DNA of 13,166 nt, from NCBI GenBank assembly GCA_019242435.1, contig JAFAVN010000251.1, positions 1 to 13,166 of the forward strand, read 5' to 3'. The notes under the pieces were generated by a model that saw nothing but the letters and a program-made list of their open reading frames with translations, did no database searches and was not told the origin of the DNA. Position numbers and translations under genes: made by a program. Below, one piece after another: positions 7,284-13,135 of this stretch. Within the stretch, counting starts at the first letter, position 1. Each line of letters opens with the position of its first letter. Source of the DNA: Verrucomicrobiota bacterium (GTDB lineage: Bacteria; Verrucomicrobiota; Verrucomicrobiia; Chthoniobacterales; JAFAMB01).

Positions 7284-7403
7284 GTCGCTGCGAGCATATA
7301 GGAGAGGCGAGCGGTAATCTACATTCTATGAATCACGAATCGGACTGAGACTTACGCGTTCTAGATTACCATTCGCATCTCCTATATGCTCGAAGCGACA
7401 TGC
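7280..7403. repeat. 42-bp inverted repeat holding both divergent start codons
   Basis: Arm 7280-7321 and arm 7362-7403 are reverse complements at 38 of 42 positions, separated by 40 bp. Each arm ends one base beyond a start codon: ATG of ilvA at 7281-7283 (minus) and ATG of the arginase-like gene at 7400-7402 (plus). Read in each gene's own direction the leaders are therefore almost identical: TAGATTACC, five to eight variable bases, TCTCCTATATGCTCG, then (A/C)AGCGACATGC. Neither has a Shine-Dalgarno; AGGAGA is on the non-coding strand and the coding strand reads TCTCCT. TAGATT and TATATG are both -10-like, but no convincing -35 is seen. If TATATG is the -10, transcripts would start within a few bases of the ATG. 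Confidence 0.85.
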
Positions 7404-8251
7404 GGAATCCGGTTAGCCAGATTGCCGATTTCGACGGAGCATGGTCGCTGGAAGCGGTTGAGACGGATCGCATCCTCGATTTCCGCGCCTGGGGTCCAAA
7501 GCTTCGTTACTGTACGCCCACAACGGTTATCGGATCATTCTTCGAAGCGGTCCGGGACCAACTGACGCCGTTTACACTTTATGGCTCCGGTGATTTTCAT
7601 CATTTGACAGCGCTCTGGCTGCGACCAATCTCGCGGCCCTTTATTCTGGTTTCTTTCGATAACCATCCCGATTGGGACACGCGACCTCCGCGCTGGTCCT
7701 GCGGCACTTGGATAAGCCGAGCATTGGAGTCATCGCTGGTGACTGGAGTCTCGATCTGGGGCTGCGCGAATTTTGAGCTGAATCCGCCGCATCGCTGGTT
7801 CGCGAACCATCGGGCACTACGCTCCGGACGTCTGCAAGTCTGGCCGTGGATCGAGCGGTTCGGCGCCTCCGCTCGCCGTCGCTGGCCCGGAATCACTGCG
7901 GAGAATTGGAAAGAAAAGTTCGCCGCATTCGCGCTCAAGCTCGGTGGTTCGGATGTTTACGTGACGATCGACATGGATTGCCTCAAGCCGGAGACGGCGG
8001 TCACGGACTGGGAACAGGGATTGTTTACTCCCGAAGACCTCGTCTGGGCGCTTATTAGGCTCAGGGAATCGGCCACGATCGTCGGAGGCGATATCTGCGG
8101 CGCGCACTCACCGGCTGATTATGCCCGGTGGACTCAGCGGTTCATCGCTCGCATTGACCACCCGAAAAAGCAGGTCCCGGATCTCGCAGAAGCGCGCGCG
8201 CTCAATTTACGGGCTGTGAAAGCCATTTGGCCGGCGTTGACAGGTAAGTGA
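7400..8251 (+). CDS. Arginase/ureohydrolase-family protein
   Basis: The ureohydrolase fold hydrolyses guanidino or related compounds with a binuclear Mn(II) centre (arginase, agmatinase, formimidoylglutamase). Metal-site motifs are present in order in the 283 residues: GSGDFHH (62-68, in place of GGDHS), SFDNHPDWD (85-93, the DxHxD motif with Asp87, His89, Asp91 and possibly Asp93), and TIDMD (189-193, Asp191/Asp193). GGDICGAHSPADYA (229-242) stands where the late ExxE...D region lies in arginases. The changed first motif and divergent substrate region mean the substrate is open, so I do not call it arginase or agmatinase. The start is the ATG at the edge of the inverted repeat shared with ilvA; no Shine-Dalgarno. 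The divergent threonine ammonia-lyase hints at a shared amino-acid nitrogen role, but this is inference. A hairpin follows 52 bp after the stop. Confidence 0.82.
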   Translation: MRNPVSQIADFDGAWSLEAVETDRILDFRAWGPKLRYCTPTTVIGSFFEAVRDQLTPFTLYGSGDFHHLTALWLRPISRPFILVSFDNHPDWDTRPPRWSCGTWISRALESSLVTGVSIWGCANFELNPPHRWFANHRALRSGRLQVWPWIERFGASARRRWPGITAENWKEKFAAFALKLGGSDVYVTIDMDCLKPETAVTDWEQGLFTPEDLVWALIRLRESATIVGGDICGAHSPADYARWTQRFIARIDHPKKQVPDLAEARALNLRAVKAIWPALTGK

Positions 8252-8302
8252 TGGTGGATGCTGAAATAGTCCTTTAATCCGGACGTGTCATGTACGGAGC
8301 GG

Positions 8303-8365
8303 CTGCCGAGCCCCATCCAAGTAGTGATCCCGACGCAATGTTTACCGGGAGAAGCGGCTCGGCAG
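8303..8365. repeat. Nested hairpin repeat between convergent genes
   Basis: CTGCCGAGCC (8303-8312) is the exact reverse complement of GGCTCGGCAG (8356-8365). An inner stem TCCCG/CGGGA (8328-8332, 8346-8350) lies within the 43-nt loop. TATTTTT follows about 10 nt later on the plus strand, so it may help end transcription of the arginase-like gene. The G+C-rich arms and nested form also suggest a dispersed REP-like element. The remaining sequence between 8252 and 8451 shows nothing else. Confidence 0.5.
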
Positions 8366-8451
8366 TCTAAAGGTATTTTTATCGATTCTGAAGAAAGCCG
8401 CGGGCTCCGTGCCGTTCCAGGTCTTAAGAGGCCTCCCGTTCTCCTCTCGAT

Positions 8452-9141
8452 TTAACCCTCCGGCGACCGATAGAGATTCTTCAGCTCTTCTTTTGCCCGC
8501 TCCAGGACCTCAGCGACCTTCCCTTCTCGTTCGTGATCGCCGTCAGCCCACCTGGCGGCTCGGAAAGTTGCCTTGATCAGAGATCCTAGCGGCCGAAAAA
8601 AGGCGAACGCTTCCGGACCCATCCATTGACCCCAATCGCCCCAGCTTTCCGCTCGCGCCCAGATCCGATCAACGGTCTCTTTCTCCCGTTCGAGCTCTTC
8701 TACGCCGGCCGGGGTTAACCGGTAAACCTTTCGACCCTCCTGCTGCTCGGAAACAATCAGGCCTTCGTCTTCGAGTTGTTGCAGGGTCGGATACACGGTC
8801 CCGGCGCTGGCTCGATAAAGACCTCCGGAGCGATCGGTCAATTCCTTGATCAATTGATAACCGTGCTTTGGAGAATCTTTCAGCAGTGACAGAATCGCGA
8901 GGCGCACCTCACCAAACTCGAAAAATCTGGCCCGGGGCCCTCCCGGCATTCCCGACCAAGGGCCGGATTCCTCCCAACCCCGCCAGCCATGCCAATGTTT
9001 CCAGCGGCCGCGCATAGAGTCGCGATGCTCATCCCGACAGCAGCCGTAACGTTTGAAGAACCTGGATGGTGGCCCACCGGCAAAAGCGGCTTTCATCGGG
9101 CCGTAAACGAAAAGATCATGGAAATAATCGCGGAATTTCAT
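8452..9141 (-). CDS. PadR-family transcriptional regulator with a Trp/His-rich N-terminal extension
   Basis: PadR proteins are dimeric winged-helix repressors, often of efflux or phenolic-stress genes and of themselves. In this 229-residue protein the winged helix covers about residues 74-145, with the family signatures RLAILSLLKDSPKHGYQLIKEL (80-101), SAGTVYPTLQQLEDEGLI (112-129) and GRKVYRLTPAG (136-146). It is followed by a charged helix for dimerisation. The first ~70 residues are an extension rich in Gly, Trp, His and Arg: two adjacent Cys (34-35) and Trp at 47, 50, 53 and 56, exactly every third residue. Such extensions occur in some soil-bacterial PadRs; metal or ligand binding is conceivable but unproven. 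The gene lies 59 bp after the MDR gene on the same strand and has its own promoter overlapping a palindrome, suggesting autorepression. No transporter gene is adjacent, so its target is unknown. Confidence 0.9.
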   Translation of the reverse strand: MKFRDYFHDLFVYGPMKAAFAGGPPSRFFKRYGCCRDEHRDSMRGRWKHWHGWRGWEESGPWSGMPGGPRARFFEFGEVRLAILSLLKDSPKHGYQLIKELTDRSGGLYRASAGTVYPTLQQLEDEGLIVSEQQEGRKVYRLTPAGVEELEREKETVDRIWARAESWGDWGQWMGPEAFAFFRPLGSLIKATFRAARWADGDHEREGKVAEVLERAKEELKNLYRSPEG

Positions 9142-9148
9142 ACGAATT

Positions 9149-9187
9149 ATATATCGTACGATATATGTCGCGATATTCCCTTGTCAA
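9149..9187 (-). promoter_or_regulatory. PadR promoter with overlapping perfect 18-bp palindrome
   Basis: ATATATCGTACGATATAT (9149-9166) is a perfect palindrome. A second, imperfect dyad ATATGTCGCGATAT (9163-9176) is centred 13 bp further upstream of the gene. On the minus strand a consensus -35 TTGACA (9182-9187) stands 16 bp from TATATC (9160-9165), so the palindrome covers the -10 region. The arrangement is that expected of an autorepressed regulator gene. The ATG is at 9139-9141 without a Shine-Dalgarno. Confidence 0.65.
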
Positions 9188-9200
9188 ATCCAAACAAGAT

Positions 9201-10211
9201 CTAAACTGAGATCACAATTTTCCCGAAATGGGCCCCACTTTCCAGATGCCGGAACGCATCGGGGGCTTCACTGAACGGAAAGACTCGGTCGATAATCGGC
9301 CTGATCCGGTTCTGGGTCAGCGCACGGTTCATCTGCAAGAACATCGCGCGGTTGCCTACGTAGATGCCAAAGACGCTTAACCCCTTTGGCACGATCGAGA
9401 AAATCTCGGTCGGAGTCTCTCTTCCAGATAGGATGCCGATCAATCCGATCTTGCCGTTGAAGCCGCAAGCACGAACTGATTCCTGAAAAGTGCCCGCTCC
9501 ACCAACTTCGACCACATGATCGATGCCGTCCCCACCCGAAAGCCGAGCTGCTTCCTTCCCCCACGCCGGCGTGGTTTTGTAATTGATCGTCTCATCCGCA
9601 CCCAACTCGCGAGCGCGTTGCAGTTTTTCGTCGCTGCTTGATGTGATGACGGCTTTGGCGCCTGCGGCCTTAACAAATTGAAGTCCGAAAATCGAGACTC
9701 CTCCGGTACCCAGGAGGAGTACTGACTCACCAGCGGTCAGGCCCCCACGCACAAACAACGACTGCCAAGCCGTTAATGCTGCACACGGCAATGTGGCTCC
9801 CTCCTCGAACGAATATCCCTCAGGTAGATCCACGAGACCCTTTTCATCGAATAGCACTAGCTCCGAAAGAACGCCATCGATCTGGCCGCCGAGAGCGCTT
9901 CGATGATACTCGGCCCTGAATTTCCCTTCATCCCATGCCTGAAAAAAGCAGCCGGCGACCCTATCTCCCGGGTTAAATTGGGAAACCCGCGAACCCACTG
10001 CCAACACTTCACCCGCGCCGTCGGAACAAGGAATTCGGCCGGGCTTTGGAGACCTGTCGTACAGACCGCGCAATACGACCAAGTCACGGTAATTCAACGA
10101 GACCGCGCGGATGCGAACGAGGACCTGGGAATCCCCTGGCTTTGGATCCGAATGATCGACAAGGTGAAGCCCCCCGGCATCACCGAATGACTGTATTTCG
10201 TAGGCTTTCAT
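9201..10211 (-). CDS. MDR-superfamily NAD(P)-dependent oxidoreductase (quinone oxidoreductase/alcohol dehydrogenase-like)
   Basis: Zinc-independent-looking member of the medium-chain dehydrogenase/reductase superfamily, which reduces quinones, enones or aldehydes with NAD(P)H. The 336 residues show the GroES-like N-terminal domain (PGDSQVLVRIRAVSLNYRDL, about 25-44; PCSDGAGEV, about 61-69; FNPGDRV, about 79-85), the domain hinge GATLPCAALTAWQSL, and the Rossmann-fold motif LLLGTGGVSIFGLQFVKAAG. The catalytic-zinc Cys/His pattern and four-Cys structural-zinc loop of true alcohol dehydrogenases are not evident, which favours the quinone/enoyl-reductase side. Its ATG overlaps the GNAT stop by 4 bp (ATGA, 10208-10211), so translation is probably coupled; no Shine-Dalgarno is seen. 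As the last gene of the ohr-SDR-GNAT-MDR group it probably removes reactive carbonyls or quinones. The exact substrate is unknown. Confidence 0.9.
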   Translation of the reverse strand: MKAYEIQSFGDAGGLHLVDHSDPKPGDSQVLVRIRAVSLNYRDLVVLRGLYDRSPKPGRIPCSDGAGEVLAVGSRVSQFNPGDRVAGCFFQAWDEGKFRAEYHRSALGGQIDGVLSELVLFDEKGLVDLPEGYSFEEGATLPCAALTAWQSLFVRGGLTAGESVLLLGTGGVSIFGLQFVKAAGAKAVITSSSDEKLQRARELGADETINYKTTPAWGKEAARLSGGDGIDHVVEVGGAGTFQESVRACGFNGKIGLIGILSGRETPTEIFSIVPKGLSVFGIYVGNRAMFLQMNRALTQNRIRPIIDRVFPFSEAPDAFRHLESGAHFGKIVISV

Positions 10212-10747
10212 AGAAGTAGGACACTAGGAGCTAGCCCTAAATCGAACCGCAGCTCTCGGCTTTCCCGTCCCCAGGCGAACTGGATCGTTTCTTCGGTCTG
10301 CTCGAAACCGACAGATTTATAGATCGAAATCGCACGCCCCAAGCCATCGACCGTCCAGAGGAATACCTTTTGAAAGCCGGCTTCACGACAGTATTGAACC
10401 GAATCTTCGACGAGCCAGCGACCAAGACCTGAGCCACGAACGGATTTATCGGCGAATAAAAGCCGCAATTGAGCGATATCGTCCGGTAGCTCGCAGATCA
10501 GGACCGATCCGACAACCTGGTTCCCCTTTTTTGCCAACCAGGCTTTCGAGCGTCCCGGCCTTTCGTTTAATATGAAGTCGCTGGCAATACGAGCGCAATA
10601 AGCTTCGTGAACCGGGCTGAATCCGTAATCCTGATAGTTCTGGAGGCCATGAATCAGGATCAGCTGCCCAAGTTCCCCGGGCTCGAAACTGTGGCTAACT
10701 GAGATACCGGCTTCGACCAGTTTTTGCGGGATCGATCGAGTGATCAT
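10208..10747 (-). CDS. Stand-alone GNAT acetyltransferase of the MarR-GNAT fusion type
   Basis: Predicted acetyl-CoA-dependent N-acetyltransferase. The 179 residues carry the GNAT core: KAWLAKKGNQVVGSVLI (68-84), then LRLLFADKSVRGSGLGRWLV (94-113) with the acetyl-CoA loop RGSGLG, and a late FLWTVDGLGRAISIYKSVGFEQ (129-150). From memory, the wording (YGFSPVHEAYCARIASDF early, and KVFLWT late) matches the acetyltransferase half of MarR-GNAT two-domain proteins, but no MarR domain is encoded here. The start at 10745-10747 is chosen because its ATG overlaps the SDR stop as ATGA. An upstream GTG/ATG extension to 10819 would overlap the SDR gene by 76 bp and adds basic, non-conserved residues. The last nine residues (GLAPSVLLL) lie beyond the usual family end and are encoded by a TAGCTCCTAGTG-like stretch resembling local intergenic repeats. 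Substrate unknown. Confidence 0.85.
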   Translation of the reverse strand: MITRSIPQKLVEAGISVSHSFEPGELGQLILIHGLQNYQDYGFSPVHEAYCARIASDFILNERPGRSKAWLAKKGNQVVGSVLICELPDDIAQLRLLFADKSVRGSGLGRWLVEDSVQYCREAGFQKVFLWTVDGLGRAISIYKSVGFEQTEETIQFAWGRESRELRFDLGLAPSVLLL

Positions 10748-11538
10748 ACGATCGCCCGCACCACTCCGCCGTCTACTCGCAAAGCGGCTCCGTTGGTTGC
10801 GGAAGCCAGGGGACTGCAAACATAGACGACGAGATTAGCGACCTCCTCGCACGAAGCGAATCGCTTCAGAAGACTCGACGGCCGTACTTTCTCGAAAAAC
10901 AATTTTTCAAATTCTTCCACTGTCTGATTGTTATCTTTCGCCAACTTTGAGACGAAATCAGTGACCCCCTCGGACGCGGTAGGCCCAGGCAATACGCTGT
11001 TTACGGTAACGCCCGTCCCGACGGTTAGCTCGGCTAGTCCTCGCGCGACCGCCAGCTGCGCGGTCTTAGTCATACCGTAATGGATCATCTCGGCCGGGAT
11101 CTGGAGAGCGGACTCGCTCGAAATGAATACAATACGACCCCAGTCTCGTTTCAGCATCCGAGGTAAAAGACCCCGTGACAACCGGACACCGCTAAGAACG
11201 TTAACCTCAAAGAACCGTCTCCAGTCGTCATCCGGGATCTCCGTAAACGGCTTAGGTTCGAAGATCGAAAGATTATTAACCAGTATCTCAATATCAGGAA
11301 AACGCCCGATCACTTCATCGGCCGCTTTAGCTAAACTGAGATCGCCGGCGAATCCTTCGACAGAAGCAGCCGGATACTTCTGTTTTATGGTCACGATGGC
11401 TGCGTTAACTCGTTCTTCCGTGCGTCCGTTCACCAAGACTCGCGCGCCTTCGCGCGCGAGTCCTTGGGCAATAGCAAAACCGATCCCGGCGGTGGAACCG
11501 CTAACCAAGGCCAATTTATTGCCAAGTTCCAGATCCAT
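10744..11538 (-). CDS. Short-chain dehydrogenase/reductase (SDR family)
   Basis: Classical SDR, an NAD(P)(H)-dependent oxidoreductase acting on carbonyl or hydroxyl groups. The 264 residues show the nucleotide-binding motif GSTAGIG (14-20), an NNLS variant of NNAG (88-91), Asn113 in EVNVLSG, catalytic Ser at 140/141 (ISSES), and Tyr154 with Lys158 in YGMTK, plus the C-terminal ATNGAALRVDGG (247-258). The full N-S-Y-K tetrad is present. Arg40 after the second strand (VNGRT) suggests NADPH preference. A lid region ~193-225, rich in charged residues, suggests a larger substrate; the sequence does not give its identity. The start lies 22 bp after the ohr stop, and the stop overlaps the GNAT start by 4 bp. 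It is the second gene of the four-gene stress operon. Confidence 0.93.
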   Translation of the reverse strand: MDLELGNKLALVSGSTAGIGFAIAQGLAREGARVLVNGRTEERVNAAIVTIKQKYPAASVEGFAGDLSLAKAADEVIGRFPDIEILVNNLSIFEPKPFTEIPDDDWRRFFEVNVLSGVRLSRGLLPRMLKRDWGRIVFISSESALQIPAEMIHYGMTKTAQLAVARGLAELTVGTGVTVNSVLPGPTASEGVTDFVSKLAKDNNQTVEEFEKLFFEKVRPSSLLKRFASCEEVANLVVYVCSPLASATNGAALRVDGGVVRAIV

Positions 11539-11560
11539 ACTCTGTCATCCCGGTGACGTC

Positions 11561-11986
11561 CTATTCGACGACTAATTTGACGTCAACATTTCCGCGGATG
11601 GCGTTCGAGTATGGGCAAAGCTGGTGGGCAGCCTCCACCAACTTTTCGGCTTGGGCCGCCTCGACCCCGGGCAAATGGACGCGGAGCTCACCGCTCAGAC
11701 CGAAGCCGCCGGCATCCGTTTTCCCAATTGTAATATGAGAAGTTACTTTTACTTCGCCGACTTTGACATGTTCTTTGCCAGTGATAACTCTTAATGCCTG
11801 CCCAAAACAGGACGCATATCCGAGAGCAAATAATTGTTCTGGGTTGGTGGCGCCCGCCTTGCCAGGGCCGCCCATTTCTTTTGGTAACGCGAAATCTACT
11901 TTTACATTTCCGTCAGCGGTTTCTCCATGTCCTTCGCGTCCCGACACGACAGATGCGACAGCAGTATACAATGGTTGAAGTGCCAT
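11561..11986 (-). CDS. ohr: Organic hydroperoxide resistance protein Ohr (OsmC superfamily)
   Basis: Dithiol peroxidase that reduces organic and fatty-acid hydroperoxides in the cytoplasm, usually recycled by lipoylated proteins. The 141 residues match Ohr length and motifs: TNPEQLFALGYASCF (47-61) with reactive Cys60, and HQLCPYSNAIRGN (121-133) with resolving Cys124. Arg17 and Glu50 match the conserved active-site pair. These features separate Ohr from the OsmC branch. Start ATG at 11984-11986; GGAAT about 9 nt upstream is at best a weak Shine-Dalgarno. It is the first gene of the minus-strand group ohr-SDR-GNAT-MDR. The usual ohr regulator is the MarR protein OhrR, but none is seen here; the nearest regulator is a NemR-like TetR upstream. 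ACTAAACCG lies in its leader (see 11999-12007). Confidence 0.96.
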   Translation of the reverse strand: MALQPLYTAVASVVSGREGHGETADGNVKVDFALPKEMGGPGKAGATNPEQLFALGYASCFGQALRVITGKEHVKVGEVKVTSHITIGKTDAGGFGLSGELRVHLPGVEAAQAEKLVEAAHQLCPYSNAIRGNVDVKLVVE

Positions 11987-11998
11987 AATAACTTATTC

Positions 11999-12007
11999 CG
12001 GTTTAGT
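11999..12007 (-). promoter_or_regulatory. Candidate NemR-like half-site in the ohr leader
   Basis: ACTAAACCG on the ohr coding strand ends 12 bp before the ATG. The same 9-mer occurs in the leader of the TetR gene (12971-12979), on the other strand. It is a half-site at best here; the other half is not conserved. Shared control of both transcripts by the TetR protein is inferred. Confidence 0.35.
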
Positions 12008-12124
12008 TGGTGAATGGTTCCTTATAGATTTGCTGGCAAGGCAGGCTAGCCCACTCCGGAGCGCCGTCAACGAGCGGGAACGAAACGGACGCCGCGATCA
12101 CGCGGAAACGCCCACATACTGGCG

Positions 12125-12176
12125 GGGAGCCGCTTTATCGGTAGCTAGCCTTGTTGCTATTAAGTCGGCGGCTCCC
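12125..12176. repeat. REP-like palindromic element, copy 1
   Basis: Perfect arms GGGAGCCGC (12125-12133) and GCGGCTCCC (12168-12176) enclose 34 bp that include AGCTAGCCT, a small inner stem TAGC/GCTA, and GCTATTAA. It lies in the 364-bp gap between ohr and the TetR gene. Apart from the two elements and the ohr leader, nothing else is recognisable in 11987-12350. Confidence 0.7.
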
Positions 12177-12263
12177 GGGAACAATCCAGCGGTGGCCATC
12201 GATTCCTGGTCATTCCCCTTTGACGGCAGCATACAGGTCAGAAACAACGGCGGGATTATTTCC

Positions 12264-12316
12264 GGGAGCCGCCTGTTAGAAGCCGATGGAGCTAGCCTGG
12301 CTATCAAGCGGCTCCC
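12264..12316. repeat. REP-like palindromic element, copy 2
   Basis: Same arms GGGAGCCGC (12264-12272) and GCGGCTCCC (12308-12316) enclose 35 bp with AGCTAGCCT and GCTATCAA in the same order and orientation as copy 1, 87 bp away. The inner stem is TAGC-CTG-GCTA. The element stands just downstream of the TetR gene and could act as its terminator or mRNA stabiliser, although no T tract follows. Confidence 0.7.
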
Positions 12317-12350
12317 CTCCAGTGCGCTGGGGATTATCACGCGCGCTCTC

Positions 12351-12956
12351 TCAGACGGCTGCGGCGCTGTGCAAGCCAAGTAACCGGTATGCACCGGGTT
12401 TGAGTCTGTCCAGAACCCGAATGTCATTGGCAATCTTGGCCTCCTGGACGAGACCAAGCAGATAAGAGTTTAGTTCACCTGCAAGTCCTAAAGGATCGGT
12501 TGCCTGAATATCGCCTCGGCTGACAGCGTCCTGCAGCGTGCTTTCGAGGTATCGGCGTTTCCCTTCGCTGATTTTGTGGGCCATCAAACGAATACTCTCA
12601 TCCTGGGTGCAGAGCTCAGAACCCAGGGAAGCAAACGGACAACCTAAAAGCCGGCCGTACTTTTCGAGCCGATCAATCTGTGAGTGGCGAATGTGCTCAA
12701 AATAATCTTCCAGCCGGCCAAGCGGCGATTTTTCCGGGGCAAAGATTTGGTCCAGAGTCTGTTGCAGACCTTCCCAATAAAATTCGTAAGCCGCCACAGT
12801 CAGCTCTGACTTGGAGCGAAAGAAGTGGTAAAAGCTTCCTTTTTTGACGCCAGATTGTTCACAGATCTGGTCAACGCCGACTGATCCGTAGCTTTGCCTG
12901 GAAATGAGTTCGTGAGCCGTACGCAAAAGTTTCAGCTTGGACTCGCACTGCTTCAT
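12351..12956 (-). CDS. TetR-family regulator, NemR-like redox/electrophile sensor
   Basis: Dimeric repressor of the TetR/AcrR fold. In this 201-residue protein the DNA-binding helix-turn-helix is at ~26-52 (VDQICEQSGVKKGSFYHFFRSKSEL), and the rest is the helical ligand domain. GCPFASLGSELC (105-116) places Cys106 and Cys116 where, from memory, E. coli NemR has GCLTVKLSAEVC with its sensing cysteines Cys106 and Cys116. NemR derepresses in response to hypochlorite, quinones, N-ethylmaleimide and methylglyoxal. Further cysteines are Cys4 and Cys32. The start at 12956 gives the usual short N-terminus; no Shine-Dalgarno is seen. Position upstream of ohr-SDR-GNAT-MDR on the same strand, and a shared 9-mer in both leaders, suggest that it controls that operon. 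Family is certain; NemR-like sensing is a strong inference from the cysteines, and the target genes are inferred. Confidence 0.9.
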   Translation of the reverse strand: MKQCESKLKLLRTAHELISRQSYGSVGVDQICEQSGVKKGSFYHFFRSKSELTVAAYEFYWEGLQQTLDQIFAPEKSPLGRLEDYFEHIRHSQIDRLEKYGRLLGCPFASLGSELCTQDESIRLMAHKISEGKRRYLESTLQDAVSRGDIQATDPLGLAGELNSYLLGLVQEAKIANDIRVLDRLKPGAYRLLGLHSAAAV

Positions 12957-12970
12957 CTGGAGGGAAAGGT

Positions 12971-12987
12971 ACTAAACCGATCAGTCA
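12971..12987. promoter_or_regulatory. Candidate TetR (NemR-like) operator before its own gene
   Basis: ACTAAACCGATCAGTCA on the plus strand is a degenerate dyad centred on GATC, 15-31 bp before the TetR start. The core TAAACC-GATC-AGTCAA resembles, as I recall it, the TAGACC-N4-GGTCTA pattern of the E. coli NemR box. ACTAAACCG recurs in the ohr leader. A weak promoter (TTGAGT...TACCTT on the minus strand) overlaps this region. Otherwise 12957-13135 shows nothing clear. Confidence 0.4.
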
Positions 12988-13135
12988 AACTCAAGCGGTT
13001 TCCAAGCAGCCGCGAAGGGTCCTCTGAAGCCATGGTCCTCGTCTGTGAAAGCAGGGACGATGGAATGGTGCCCGTCCGACGCGCTGGAGGATGGACGGCC
13101 GCCTGACGCGACGGCGCGGCTGCTGGATTGTTCGC

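Noticed and set aside
7097..7297. Alternative start of ilvA from the ATG at 7295-7297
   Set aside because: That ATG is 14 nt upstream and out of frame with the threonine ammonia-lyase domain.
7300..7305. AGGAGA near the ilvA start as a Shine-Dalgarno
   Set aside because: It is on the non-coding strand for ilvA; the coding strand reads TCTCCT.
9201..10211. Zinc-dependent alcohol dehydrogenase
   Set aside because: The catalytic Cys/His zinc signature and the four-Cys structural-zinc loop are not evident; called more broadly as an MDR oxidoreductase.
10748..10819. 24-residue N-terminal extension of the GNAT protein
   Set aside because: It overlaps the SDR gene by 76 bp and adds basic, non-family residues; the ATGA overlap at 10744-10747 is the better start.
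12030..12457. Open frames on both strands (12030-12383 plus; 12098-12457 minus)
   Set aside because: They run through the two REP-like palindromes and partly through the TetR gene, with no recognisable domain; open by base composition.
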